Part shown: positions 34,435 through 48,128 of the stretch, in pieces
Layout of the letters: each line of letters begins with the position of its first letter
How positions within the stretch are numbered: the stretch's first letter is position 1
From: Gnetum montanum
Taxonomy: Eukaryota > Streptophyta > Gnetopsida > Gnetales > Gnetaceae
Direction: 5' to 3'
Assembly: GCA_015680685.1 (NCBI GenBank)
Contig: MNCI01023457.1
Coordinates: 1,675,031-1,739,030 of the forward strand
DNA: 64,000 bases
Made by a program: the position numbers and the translations under genes
Notes under the pieces: generated by a model
Told to the model about the DNA's origin: nothing
Database searches by the model: none
What the model saw: only the letters and a program-made list of their open reading frames with translations

Positions 34435-36240
34435 AGTGCCCCCCCTTTATTTCCATGCTACGAGAGTTACTCTAGCATGGAATAATGGGGAGAATGGGTT
34501 TTAAAGGTTGAAATGATGTCAGATAAGCAAAATCTTAAGGCTATGAGGCCTTGGGCTTCTCTAGTGTACATCTTTGGCTTCTAGGAGTTCCATCTTACCT
34601 TCAAAAGTGGAAAGGTAGCTTTACCCCTTTGTTTCCACACTAGGGAAGTCTCTCTAGCATGGAAAAAGTAAGAATCTTAGATCTAGACAAACTCAGGTCA
34701 CAATCAATTATGCATGTTACCTCTTGGAGTTGCCAGAGTCAAGGGCTATGGACTTGTGTCAAAATTTAGTAGTTTTGGGCATCCTTAGGTGGTTTATTAG
34801 CTTCCATCCCTTATTTGGTGATAGGGATGAAGAGCTCAATGTGTTAAATAATGGGAACCCACTTTCTGAAGGCTTCAATGACTACTACCAGTGTTCTAGA
34901 GTGCATGAAAGGTCATTTAATGTCATTTTGAGGTGTTTAGGAGCCACAAACAAGTTCCCCCTTCAGTTTCCACATTGGGGATACCATCCTCAACGTGGAA
35001 AAAAGGATCCCTAGTGGGTAAGAATCATAAAACTTAGATTTAGGCCAATTTTAATTGTAATTGACTACACATGTTAGCCTCCAAGGTCAAGGACTAGGGT
35101 TTGGTGGTAATTCTAAGTATTTCTAAGTGTTTTTTGTACTTCTCCTTTCTTTCCATGCTAGGACTAGGATTCTTAGCATGAAAAACTAAAGGGAATCAAT
35201 TTTTGTCCTTCTAACATTAGTTTGTTGAATTTTGAAGGCTCCAAACAATGTTTGTAGGGTCCTAGAACACATGCAAGTTTATTCAATGGTATTCTAAGGT
35301 AGTTATCGATTGAAATGGGTTTCCCCTTTAATTTCCACACTGAGTAGCATGGAGGGGGGGGGGTACTCCTAGCATGGAGATATTATAAAAATTAGATCTA
35401 TCCCAATTTTAACTTCAATCAAGCATGCATCTCAGCCTTCGAGACTACTGGGATTGAAGACTAGGTTTGGGGTTAAAACTAGTTAGTTTATTGATTTTCC
35501 AAGTGGTTTTTAGCTTCTCCCTCTTTTTCCATGCTGGGGATAGTATTCCTAGCATTTAGAATTGGGGGGAAATATATTTTTATACTTTTGCATCATTTTT
35601 TATCATGCATGAAGGTCCTTGATGTTGCTAGTGATGATGGTCAATGCTTAGTGTCAAAAATTTGCTATTTTGATGGTTGATAAATGGTTTTTACGCTTCC
35701 CCCATTTTTCAACACTAGGGCTTCAATCCTCAACATGGAAAATTAGGGGAAAATATTTTAGTCCATTTTTGATCACTTTTAGTTATGCATGCAAGCTTTT
35801 GAGGTTTCTAGCATCGACTACTACCACCTGATGTTAAAATTTGGTTGTTTTAAGGATCAAAGATATTTTTTAAGCTTTTCCCCATTTTTCCATGCTAGGG
35901 CTTCCATGCTCTATGTGGAAAATTGGGGGGATAGCATTTTTATCATTTTTTATCAATTTTAGTCATGCATGCTAGTTTTCAAGGTTGCTAGTGTCAACCA
36001 TTAACATCTGATATCAACATTTGGCTATTTCAAGGATCACTAGGCATTTTTTTCGCTTTGCCCCCTTTTTTCATGCTGGGGCTTCCATGCCTAGTATGGA
36101 AAATTGGGGGAAATTTGGGTTCTAGTTCATGTGGGACTCACTTTGGGATCAAACTTGTGCTAGATGAGTATTGGGAGTCAAGAGTGAGTGTTACGCCCTT
36201 TCTTCCACATTGGTAATTATTGTCCTAGTGTGAAAATCTA

Positions 36241-36812
36241 TGGTGTCTAGCCTTTTGGAAAACTGAGGCTAAAAAACGTAGGTTTGAGTTACTAAAAATG
36301 AAAAATATTGGTAATTTTAATGAATTTATAAAATAATAGGCATGTTTCCAAACTAGGCATGGTATTCGCAACATGAATGCATGGGGTTAAGGTTGCCATA
36401 ATTTCTTAAGTGTAAAAATTGGTAAAAATATCACTGTTGTTGCAAGTTTTGGTTAAGAATGAAGGTGTATGGTGGGGCCCATAATCCAAAAATTTAAAAT
36501 TTTGAAAAGTGAAGTTGTTTCCTACCCAAAATCAATGTGAACTAGACTTTTCCCCTTTTTACTTTAGTTGACTTTTAGTTATGGTGCATTGAATTGGCAG
36601 CTAGGATTTCAAGGTGTGTGTTTGGATTTTAGATGAGTTTTATATTCAAGTTTTGCAAGTTTTGATCATAACTATCATTCTACAGTAACAACACATTAGA
36701 GAAGAGCTTTGGTAGAGGTTCTTGTGGTAGCCACAACCAATTCCTAGTGTGGTAGCTACTGTAGAACTCCTATCTTCTCTTAATCTCCATCATCCTTAGC
36801 GTTGAGCTTGCC
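36241..36812 (+). promoter_or_regulatory. Upstream region of antisense gene, copy 2
   Basis: No coding frame. It lies between the array and the ATG at 36813, so it should hold the promoter and 5' UTR. A palindrome-like pair, TGTGGTAGCCACAACCAA and TGTGGTAGCTACTGTAG, lies at 36725-36765. I see no certain TATA box. Confidence 0.4.
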
Positions 36813-39800
36813 ATGGCACCCAAGAAGAGAGGGGAAAAGAGAAAAAATCATATGATATAGGGGATGGATGAACATTATTGGGAGTTATAATAAGTTCCTA
36901 GGTCCATCTACATTAAGACTTCTTTCGTTATTGCTCTGAGGTAGGTAGTTCTAGCTATTTTTGGCTTTGTTTCTTATGGTTTTTCTAGTTTTTTGCTTCC
37001 TATGTGTTAAGGCTAATTTTTCATATCTACTTTAGTGTAGTGGTCAAAATGAAATTTTGATGAAATAAAATTCCATATTTTGGCTACTTCCATGTATATC
37101 TATAGTTGTTTCATCACTTTAGCTTTTGTAGATTTGATTTTAAAAATAGGGCTTGTTGTTTCATGCTTTTTTCTCAAAATCTTTGGGTGTGGCTATTTTT
37201 TCTCAAATATAGGCCTTAGGATTTGTAAAAATTAAATTTAAAAAAAATAATACCCCTTATTTTGATCTGAATTTCAATGGTTTTCAATTTTTTTGGCTAT
37301 TTCTACTATTTCCATGGCTATATGAAATTTAGGTTTTGAGATTTTTGAAGTTTTAGCATGAAAAAGCATGCAACGTTGTGTAATTTTTCATAGGATATTG
37401 GTTGCTTATTTGTAACATTTAAGGTTTTTGGTTTTTATCCCTTAATTTAAGCTTTCTAATGTCTATTTTCTTGTTTAATTTGACCTTGAAACGAAGAAGT
37501 TATGGTTGTTTACCTAACATTGTGTAGTTAGGTTATTTCTGCCGATTTTGTAGTTTTATGTAATTTTGTGAAACTTTTCTATGAAGAAAGAAAATGTTTT
37601 GGCTATTTTCTATTCATGGATGCATAGGAATTGGCTTCAAAATTTCAATGGAGTTTTAATCACTTTGATTGGACCTCAAACGAATGTTCTACAAATTTTT
37701 TACTAAGTGTGTGTAATAAGGATGTTTGTGACATTTTCGAATTATTGTCCAAATTGACAATTTTTTCCTACATAAATGGAAAAGGTTTTGAATTTTTTCT
37801 AAGCATGGTTATGTAGGGTTTGATTTAAGCTTTCAAAAAGTGGTGGAATCACTTTGTTTGGAGCTCAAACAAATCTTCTATGCATCTTTTGCTATGGCTA
37901 TGTGAATCAAGGCAAAACTCATGGTTGTAATACATTACCCATTTGAAAATAGATGTGGTTGATATGTATCGCTTATGTTTTTCTAAAATTATTGCTTAAT
38001 TTTTCTTTTTCAAGAAGAGTAAAAGATTTTTCTATTTTAAATAAGCTTTCACTATGGCTACATGGCTTTTTCTTAGTTTATTATGCTTTTTCTAAATTTG
38101 TGCATGGCTTAGATAATTTTTTCAAATTTATGCATGCTTTGCATAATTTAGATGTTTTTTCTAAACTTATCCTTGCTTTTTCTAAATTTATGCATAATGT
38201 AGATGTTATTTTCTAAATTTATGTGTGACTTGCATGTTTTTTACCAAGTTCATGCATAACTTAGATGCTTTTTCTAAATTTATGCATAATTTATGCTAAT
38301 AAATAATTTGAGCTATAAAGGCTATAAAATATGGTAACAATGCTTCTATGGGATTTCTCAAGCTAATTTAGATAAACATCTAAGAGCTTTTTACATAGGC
38401 TAATTTCACCTTTAACTTAGGAAGTTTTTTCTAAATTTGATAAGAAATTGTCATTGGTCATGATGTAAGGTTATGCAAGCTTGTAATAACATTTTCTTGT
38501 GCAATTACTTAGACCACTTTAGATAAACACCTTAGATCTTTTTATGAAGGCTAATTTCACCTCTGACTAGATGTTTTATCTAAATTTGCTAAGTAACTAT
38601 AATAGGTCATAATGTTTTTACTTTGAAAGGTTTTAATAATGCCTCCTTATTTTGTTTGAAATTTCCTAATCTAATTTAGATAAACACCTTAGAGCATTTT
38701 ATGGAAGCTGATTTCACTTTTGACTAGATGTTTTATCTAAATTTATTAAGAAATTTTAATTAGTTATAATGCTTTTTGTGCTTTGCTTCATGCAGGGTAT
38801 TTTCAAGGCCTATCCTCATCATAATGGAGCTGGTTGGTATCTTGTGCTACATTTATCATTCTAAGAACAACAACCCACCACATGACATGCCTTTTTGGAA
38901 GCTCTCATTATGGTTCTAGCTTGGGAAAAGGGACTTCCTTGCCTACCTCCTTAGGGACTTCAGTGTGATGTTGTGATCACACCTATCTATAGATGTAGCT
39001 GGGGTTATTGTGGAGACCTTGTTGCCTTGGGCATCTAGCCTAATTGTCAAATATATTACTAATATCCCACTTCCTAAGACTATAGGAGGGCTAGAAAATG
39101 TCATAAGTCCATGTTACCTTTCAAAGATTTGGATGATGCCAGAGTATAGTTAGTATAATACTGACAATACTTTGATGGTGACGCATAAAGTCCACATATT
39201 ATTCTAGAACCTGCCTAGCACCATGTACCATCTATAAGTGTAAACATGGTTACTATAATCCTTCTATACGTTTGGCTCAATTACCTTACCTAACTTCATT
39301 AATTTAACTTCTTGTAGGTACAAGGTTAATGATCAAAGCTTGATCATCAATGATGAAATCCTATTAGTGGCTCAAACTACTTTGGATGAATTCACCAAGA
39401 GTTCCCAAATCATAGCTACTATGTATCAATAGTTAAGAGGGGACTTTGATGAATATGTCACCAAGTTTAACCTCATTTACAAAAAGTGCAAGGATAATGG
39501 GATGATGCATAGTTGGTGGGTGGATGTCAATAGCATGGATTGGACCCTTATAGCTAGAACCTCTGCACTATAGAAGAAAAGTAAAGGTAAAGATAAATGC
39601 TATAGGTTCTAGTGTTTTTATGATCATAACTTTGACTATTCTATTGCTTTGCTTAATTGTTGAAATTGCTCATATTGATCCTAAAATTTGGTTATTTCTT
39701 TGTAGGACCTTCCACCTCAGTTGATGTCACAATACGACTATTAGGTTTGCATGATGAGGATATCCTCATCCTAAAGTTTGGTGAAGTGACACTAGCACAA

Positions 39801-41306
39801 GAGTGGCTAAAGGGATATGTGCCTAGATACATTCAATTAAACATATAGCATGCAAGTATTCTTGATGTATTTATGGCACCTATGCCTTTCATTCTTGTTG
39901 TAGAGATGTTTCATGTCATTGACTCCTTTAATGAGAAGGGTAGTTGTTTTAGCACCATCATCTAAGATGTGAAGGTGAACATGGATGTAGGTGTTGGCCT
40001 CTTTCATGACTTGTTTGATGTATTTGTTGATGGGGCAAAGGTTCTCATCAAGATAGTAAGTGAATCAGGTGATCACGAAGAAGTTCTAGAGTAGCTTTGT
40101 GCCAACATGGACCACTTTGGAATGTATATGGATAGCTTCACAAATCTTGATGTAAAAGAATCATATCCTTTGTTTAGGTTTGGTGCATTTTCCAAATTAC
40201 TATCACAAACATAGGTAATTGGCCTAGCACAAGGATGAACCTTTAAGAAGATCCTAATGGAGGATGTTAGATTTGATTGGATGACTACTTTGGCTGCTGG
40301 CCTTTGAGAGAAGATCCTTAGACTCCATGTTGACACCTCTACAATAATCCATATCTAGTAGGCATTTTTTCCAAGCTATTTGAAGAGGTTTATGGAGTTT
40401 CTAGTGGTGCACAAAAAATGGATAATGGATTTACCAGGACCCAAGCCAACTTTCTAGGCCTTGGATAAAGCACATTTATCCAACAATGTAGGCCTAGAAC
40501 CCATCCATCACCATGAAGAATCTTGATGTTAGGTAGTACAAGTCTCCTAATAATACTAATCATGATGAGCTCCTGTCACTTCCCAATAGTGTCCAAGATA
40601 CCATAAAATAGTGCATGGAGGTCAAAGGGATAGCTAGGGAGAAACTCAAGAGGCCTATGAAGGAGGCACCTCTAACATCAGATTAGCCTATCTTGAAGAG
40701 GCTTAAGTTTAAGATTAAGCCATCATAGCAGGAAATTGTAGGTATGTTTTGTTTAAATTTTGCTATTTCATGTTTTAAAATTTTATGGCTACTTTATGGT
40801 TTCATATGTTAGCCAACTTTCTATGTGCTATGATTGTAGATAAGCATCAGGTTATAGTAGCCCAAGCTACTATAGAGGTAGAACAAAGGCATGTAGAAGA
40901 GACACTCCTAAAGCCACATATGGTTGAAGGACTTATCGATGCAAGTATAGATGATTTAGATGTCTTGTTTAGTGAGGTGGTACTAGGTATCTCTTACATC
41001 ATCATCCTAGAGAAGGAAGAGGAGTAAGAGCCAAGTATGCATATGCCTTAATAGTTTTGTTATATCTCATTGTTTATTTTTGGTTTTCATCCTAACCTTT
41101 TGATGATTATTATGCTTACAGTAGTTCTTGAACCACTAACACTAGCTTCCATCCCTAAGTTTCATGTGAAACCATGGGTAGAGACTCTAAACAAAGTGGA
41201 GTTTTTGTGTGGGATGGATAAGGACATCATTGATCAATTGCATTAGGTTGCACCTGATATAGGTAAGGATTTTCTTTTATGTGTCTTAGTCATAGGCTTT
41301 GCTTGC

Positions 41307-42188
41307 TGATGTGTGGCAAGGTACCCCCTCTGCTAACCACATGAATTACAAGTGTTCATGCATGATTTGATCGAATTCTATGGATGGGACTAGTTGTGGC
41401 ATCTAAATCATTATGCCTTGATCAAACTTCATTGTCTTCCCACTTGGACTAGTGGTAGCTTTTGTTACATATGGTTTAATCCAAAGCGAGGCATATGATT
41501 CTTGATGTTTTCTTGGCCTTATGCTACTCTTAACAATAATAAAGAAATCATTTATTTAAACTAATTAAAAATGGAAAGTAAAGCCTAAACTAGCCTACAA
41601 GCAATGAGTGTCTATTCCTAGCTTTCCATACATGTCATGAATGTATGTATCCACTACTAGGATCACCAAGTGTTATGCTACTGGGTGAACCAAGCAATAA
41701 CACTGTTGGGATTACCAAGTGAATATGTGTTTACACTTGAAATTGGTCATGCTCATTCCACTAATTCAGTAACATGCATGGAAACATAAATATTAACTAA
41801 ATACATGTAATATAAATTACATTTAAAGTAAATTTAATCTAAGTCAAAGTGTTGAAATGAGTAAGACTCAATCTCGATCTTATTACCATTCATGGAATAT
41901 GTCTAGGTAAATTTCCACTATACAATTTACTTAGATCCACATTGTGGGTACTCACTAACTATTCTCTAAGATTACGAAATAAAACTACAAGAGTTCAACT
42001 ACTCTATTGACCAAAGAATTGCATAAACATGGCTATGAGCATGTATTTATAGAGAAAACTAAACACTGCATTGATGGGGCTAGGTTGATGTAATAGACTA
42101 TGTCAATGGGGCCTAGTTGATGCAATAGACTATGTTGATAGTCCCTAGTTGATGGGGCCTAGTCGACACAACAAATCATATCTCATCA
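41307..42188 (-). repeat. 3' LTR of element B
   Basis: The LTR is 882 bp, from TGATGAGATATG (minus strand, 42188) to CCACACATCA (41307). U3 repeats a GATGGGGCCTAGTTGATGCA-type unit instead of the GATATC palindrome (42065-42180). A TATA box is at 42055-42044. It aligns over its whole length with 47206-48128. Confidence 0.9.
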
Positions 42189-42197
42189 TACCCACAC
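42189..42197 (-). other. Polypurine tract of element B
   Basis: Minus strand GTGTGGGTA lies directly before the LTR start. Element C has CGTGGGGGTA and element E has GTGAGGGTA at the same place. Confidence 0.7.
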
Positions 42198-44639
42198 AAA
42201 TAAATGAAAATTTGTCCCTGAGTTCTTTACAAAATTAAGAAGGTATGGGATTATTAACTAGCTTTTAACCTAACAAAACAAGACAGAATAGACATAACAA
42301 AATTGAATGCCACATTAAAAAATTTTATTCTAGTGGATGTATAAAAAATGAAAAAGTGACAAAAAGACTAGAAAAACATTAAAGATTACAAAATTTGCAG
42401 GGATCTTCAACAATCCACTAAAGATTATTCTTCTTGTTGCCACTAGCGATGGTAGGCTTCCAACCTAGATTGTTATGTTGATGCTTCTTTGGTTATGTGG
42501 AACATTCTTAAAGGATGGACTAAAATTTCTTCTTGTCATCCCATGGCTCTAGTAAACATGTGCTGCTTGAGCTATAATATTTTATGTGCTATAATTTATC
42601 TATGGGCATATCCTCTATTGTCCCCCTCGTAGCTTCATTTTTGTGCATGGGAAAATACCTTCTTCCTTAGGCATTTCTTTAGCATCACCTATAGTCACCA
42701 AAGCTTTAACATTAGTTTTGGTAAATTTTACTTAATAATAAACCCTTTTTGAATCCCTTAGTTTTTGTTTAAGCACAAGGTGATGATAGAATACTATACC
42801 CAAGGCTATGAGGTAACTAAAAGCATCAAGCTATGCACATTATTTTGATCAATTACTATTAGTTATCATGATCTTCAAAAATAGGATGTTAGAAAAATTT
42901 CAAAGTGGACATCCCTATCCCCCATGAGTAATAAGCATAACTATGGAAGTGCACAAGTTTTTGAACAATTAAAACTAAAGGTTTAATTTAGAAGATGGCC
43001 AAGAAATATTGAATTTGAAGGATATTTTAATAGAAAAGTAGGAAGAAAGTAAAATAAAAAATTATTTGAAAGTAATGAGAAGTAGTCCCAAAATTATGCA
43101 TAAATTTAGAGAAAGTGTCATTAATGTTCTAGAAGATGTGAAAGTTAGTTCAAAGCCATGATTAAAAAAAGTTATGTAAGTGGATCCTTCCCAAAGTAGG
43201 CTTCTGCCATAATGCCCTTCCATAACCACTTCTATAGATGTCTGTGGGCACCTCAGAAGTTAAATGTAGACCATGTTTTTATTCTAAATAGCACATAATT
43301 GCCATGGTTGGGATGTTGCACTATACTTCACAAAACCAAAAGGCTCATCATCACATGCAAAAATGAGGTGAATAATGGGATGAGAAGGGATTGTAGAGAT
43401 AAGGATGAAAGGTACTTGACCATGTCCACATTAGGTTCTTATGAAAAAATGTGATTAAAATGTTCAGCATACCTATCTATCCAAGTTAAGACCAAGTACA
43501 TACCATGAATAGTAACCTCACATTGATGTGTTTCTTCCTATGGACTACCATGAGTCAACAACCACCTCAAAGAACAATCATCACTCCAAAAGGATAAGAA
43601 AAGAGAAGAAGGAAGGAAGGGCCTTAGTTAGAGGGGCACCTTCAAGCATAGGTAACATGTCATTCTAGCCTCATAACCAATGCTTGTAGCCCATTATTAT
43701 GTCTAAGAGATGTACTTTAAATTTCCATTATTATTATATATATTTTTCTTTTTTTTCTTTTTTTTATTTTTTTATTTTTTATTTTTTTCCTCAAATGGAA
43801 ATCACACTATGAAAAGATAGAGCTTCCTTTTGATTGGTTGATGGAGGAGTGATGATGCATTCCAAGAGGAGTCATAAACAACATGAAGGAAGATAAAAAG
43901 AAAACCCAACAAGTTCCCTTGAGGTCACACCCTTACAATTTCCACTTGGTCATTCTCTCTTTCTTCAAGGTACAATGATCATTGATTAATTTTAGTTTCA
44001 TGAAAGAAGAACTAGATTATTTCTATGAGAAAGACCTTTTATTCAAAGAACTAGAGGGATGGATGAGGTGGTCTCATTGCTTTACATAACTACTTACCCA
44101 ATCATCTTAATAACATAACACAAAAACCCAAGACATAGCATTGACTTCTAAATCATGACTTGGCAATGTTATTAATGAAAATATAAAAAACATTCATAAA
44201 AAATAAAGGAAATAACTCAAGAAAAGAGAAAAATATTAAAAAATGAAAAACATATTTAAAATTAGAAAATTTTGGAAGAAAGAGGAAAATGATAATAAAT
44301 TGTAAAAATAAAAAGGTGAAAAGAATTTATTAGTTCAGGAGATGGACTACACAATTCCTTGGTTATACCCCATCAATTTTTCATCTATCATTGTTAATAA
44401 TTTAATTAATCATGTGCTAGCACATTTGACATTGTTGATAGTCTCATTTGGATCATTTGAAGACATATTGTCATATGGACTTGAAGGTATTTTTATGTTG
44501 GGTGATCCAGATGTGTGTGCTTCTTCTTCTTGATTTCTTATTTTAATCCCTGGGTCTCTATGTTTAATATCCTTTTCTAGTGTATAATTAGAGTGTAAGA
44601 TATATGTGTCTAAGTCCTCTATTTGATCCATTTTTTAAA
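42198..44639. other. Spacer of element B with deleted ORF2
   Basis: A block at 43120-43270 (GGATCCTTCCCAAAGTAGG and following) matches the spacers of A and C. Near 42600-42700 only a short ORF2-like piece (EMPKEEGIFPC) can be guessed. T-rich low complexity lies at 43735-43795. No intact frame. Confidence 0.5.
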
Positions 44640-47080
44640 GTTTAGAAATAATAAGTGGATCAATTTCCTCCATGCCTCTTTGAAATAATTTTATATTCTC
44701 ATTTTTAGGCCACTAGATGTCTTTTGGTTTAGTGGCTACTATGTATGTTGGTTTTTGCTCACTTAATTGTTTCTTAGCTTTGTTGTGGGTTGTGTTAATA
44801 TTTTGAATTTTAGGTCCACAACTAAACCCTTTCCTATTAGTAGTAATGCATGGATCCTTTTGTCTCTCCATAGTGCTAAATTCATCATTTCTGTCAAGTG
44901 TTGGAGTAACAATGGATGTTGGCCCTTTCATAGGATTAGAAGATATTGGTCTTGAAAGGGATGATGTTGCACTTGATTGGCATTATGCTAGTTTGGAAAA
45001 GTTAGTAGGTCCATGAGTGTTATGCTTATGCATGGGAACCATCTTAAAGAAAGGATGTTTCCAAGATTGTGGTGCAGATCTATTGGCATTACAATTTCTA
45101 TGTATGTTTGTAGCACAAGTGGTATTCTCTCATTGATGTCATGGTGTTGAACCTTCCTGTGTCATTGGTGGTGACATATGAAGAAGGGAAGTATGAAAAT
45201 ATTAAGGATATGATGAAGGATGAAAGTTGTGAGGTGGTGATCCTTTAGAAGATGTCATGAGTCAATGATATCTAGGAGAGTGGTAGTATCAATTTAAAGT
45301 AGAGGAGGTAGAACTGATTGGGGAAATAGGTTGTTGAACATAATACCTATATGGGTTCAGCTGGTAGTTAGGGTAGGGCTAGTTTGGTGGTGACCTCCCA
45401 CACAACTATGGGTTTTTCCACTACGGTTGATGATAATGTTGAGGTTGGTAATAAGTCCCCCTAGGATAATATGATTGGTTGTAGAACTGTCTTTGATTAC
45501 CTTATGAAAAAAGTAATTTTCTAGGAATTTTCTTCTGTACAAACTTGGGATTCAATACTCATGTAGATGTAACATGATTGGGCAATAGCCCTTTGGATGG
45601 TCATATATGCAGATGTCACATCTGTCATCTTCATTTATGATTGACTCTATTGCCTCACCTTCTTTAGCCATGTTTCCTATTTGTCGATAAGTGTTCCTAG
45701 TTATTTATTGATTTTTCTTTCTCCATTTATTGTGATCACCTAATTAATTTTGTGTTACCTTCTCATTTACAATTTTTATGAAATTTTTAGCTTTTTCATT
45801 TATCCACTCTGACATCCTATCTAGCCTTGCCTGGAGTTCATCAAGAGATTGTTACAATGGTAAGGTCTATTGTGAAATCACTTCATCAAGAGCTACCTCT
45901 TGTTCCTCATCATAGATATGGACCATCTTCTTTTGAAGAGTTGGATCTTAGTGATATTTCTTAACATCCTCTCATTTACATAGCTCTCCTTCTTCTTTTT
46001 CCACCTACTCGATTAGCCTTTGTATCTGATGGGCTTTTAGTTCATATAATCAACCTTAAGGATACATCTTAAGGGTCTCCCTCATTTCATTATAAAGCCC
46101 ATCCATGATGTGGAAAAGTTTTTCTTTTTGAGAGAAATCATGGTTGGGACATCTATGTAGTAGCAAATAGTATCTATCTAAGGCCACATCCAAGGGTTCA
46201 TGATTTTCTTACTTCCACTATTGGATTTCTTTTGTTATGTTGGACACTCTTGCATAGGTTTGGCATTTTTCATTAAAAAGTTCTAGCATTGTGAACCACT
46301 AGTGGATGGAACATGGTTCCAATAATCTATACCAAATTTTAGCTTTATCTATTAGTATCCTATAGAAGAGCTTAAGCTTTTTCCACTTATTTTTGATATT
46401 TTGCAAGGCATAAGCATCATGGAAGGCTTGCAAGTGATGTTGTGGATCATTACCATTACCTCCCATAAATTTAGGGGTATTATTCATATTCATGCAACTT
46501 TCCCTATGATTCTTGTGGGGTATCTTAACTACCTCTATGATCTACATCAAGTTCTTAGTGGCCAACAAGGGTTCATCATCATCATCATCAAATGTGGCAT
46601 GGTGAAAATTGCTATTCTTATTTGACTAATTATGATGACTTCTGCTATGTTCATGTTGAGGTTTTTGATTTATCCTATGGTTTTTATTTCTACCCTTATT
46701 TTCATCCAATAGTGGAGCTTTGTCTCTATACCTACATTCATCTTTATCAAAACTAAATGTTGAGAAGAAGAGGAAGATGAGGAATTGGGAGGATTTCCAT
46801 GGCTTCAATGGCATTTTCCATAGTCCCTTGATTTATCTTTTTCAAGTTTTGAGGAGGTCCTAGGCCTCAAGGAATTTCTTGGTCTAGGACTTACTTCATC
46901 TCCTCCAAGGTTGTCTGTCCTAGGTGAATGTAGTTCTTTAGTATCGTTAAGGTGGTCATGAACATATGAAATCCTTGCATGAGGTTGGTCACTCCAATTT
47001 TCTTCAACATATATCTCATTAGTTCTCCAATGAATGTTCTCTATATATGATGCATTATTGCTTCCTTGTGAAAGAGACAT
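44640..47080 (-). pseudogene. Gag of element B (decayed)
   Basis: The start MSLSQGSNNASYIENIHWRTNEIY (ATG at 47080) aligns with Gag of A. The Gag domain shows MGGNGNDPQHHLQAFHDAYA, WKKLKLFYRILIDKAKIWYR and LFNEKCQTYARVSNITKEI (46490-46200). The zinc knuckle CDICIYDHPKGYC lies near 45625-45587. It has more stops than Gag of A or C. An extra Arg/Lys/Asp-rich stretch (46950-46640) separates the N-terminus from the Gag domain. Confidence 0.82.
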
Positions 47081-47181
47081 TTTTATTAGTTAATGATGTG
47101 TGTGACTTAATATTTTCTAAAAGATAAATCATTAATGCATTTACAGTGATCATGTATGGTATAAATAATTTAGATAACTAG

Positions 47182-47205
47182 CACCATCCTCAACAATAGC
47201 ACCAA
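47182..47205 (-). other. Decayed tRNA-Asp primer site of element B
   Basis: Minus strand TTGGTGCTATTGTTGAGGAT is the TTGGCGCCGTTGCCGGGGAT type with C-to-T and G-to-A changes. It adjoins the LTR. Confidence 0.75.
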
Positions 47206-48128
47206 CCATGAGTAGCAAGGTATCCCCTATGCCCAACCATACGAATCACAAGCATTTGTGCATGATCCAGTTGAGTTCCATCGATGGGACTAGTTGTGGC
47301 ATCTAGATTGTTATGCCTTGATTGTAGTTCAGTATCTTTCCACTTGGACTAGTTGTAGCTTTGTCACATATGATTTAATCCAAGGTGAGGCATATGATTC
47401 TTGATGTTGTTTCTGACTTATGCTACTCCTAATGATAATAAAGAAATCATTTGTTTAAACTAATTCAAAATGGAATGTAAAGTCTAAACTAGCCTACAAG
47501 TGATGAGTGTTCATTCTTAGCTTGCCATACACATCCTGAACCCACGTATTCACTACTAGGATTACCAAGAACTATGCTACTAGGTGAACCAAGCAATAAT
47601 GCTACTGGGATTACCAAGTGAATACATGTTTATGCTTGAAAATAGTCACACTCATTCTACCAATTCATTAACATGCATGGAAACATACATATTAACTAAG
47701 TACATGGAATATGAATTGCATTAAAAGTAAATTTAATCTAAATTAAAGTGTTGCAATGAATAAGAATCAATCATGATCTTATTGCTATTCATGGAATGTG
47801 TCTAGGTACATTGCCATTCAAATAAGATGCCATACAACTAACTCAAATCCATAATGTATGCACTCACTGACTATTCTCTAAGATTACAAAATAAAACTAC
47901 AAGATTTTGGCTACTCTATTAACTAGAGAATTGCATAAACATAGCTGTGAATGCGTAATTATAGAGGAAAATAAACACTAAGTTGATAGGGCTACATTGA
48001 TGCAATAGACTATAGTAATGGGGCCTAGCTGATGAGGCCTGGTCAATGGGGCCTATTCAATGCAACAAACTACATTGATGGAGCTTGGTCAATGGGTCCC
48101 AATTGATGCAAAAAATTTTATCTCATCA
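47206..48128 (-). repeat. 5' LTR of element B
   Basis: The LTR is 923 bp and aligns end to end with 41307-42188. Its 3' terminus next to the primer site reads CATGG instead of CATCA. U3 repeats (GATGGGGCCTAGCTGATG type) lie at 47990-48115. Confidence 0.88.

Larger units (their letters stand above)
33815..36240. repeat. Tandem array 2: ~185-bp units with a CCATGCTA...TAGCATGG palindrome
   Basis: About 14 degenerate units are spaced near 181-190 bp. Each contains an inverted repeat with arms like TTTCCATGCTA and TAGCATGGAA around a 10-15-bp loop. Examples start at 34050, 34449, 34632, 34967, 35149, 35332, 35524, 35705, 35886, 36068 and 36202. Some units read CCACACTAG instead. This matches the layout but not the sequence of array 1. 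Related motifs occur in this copy's leader (53568-54420) and LTR. No gene. Confidence 0.75.
41307..48128 (-). mobile_element. Complete gag-only Athila-like element B
   Basis: This 6822-bp element lies inside intron 6 of the antisense gene. It has two LTRs (41307-42188 and 47206-48128), a decayed tRNA-Asp primer site, gag, spacer and polypurine tract. It is flanked by CTTGC (41302-41306) and CTTGA (48129-48133), a 5-bp target duplication with one mismatch. It has no pol, and its ORF2 region is almost wholly deleted. Confidence 0.88.

Noticed and set aside
36813-41262. An ordinary host gene interrupted by transposons
   Set aside because: A second copy with the same exons lies in the same place of a second Tat/Ogre-like element, so it is better read as part of the element.
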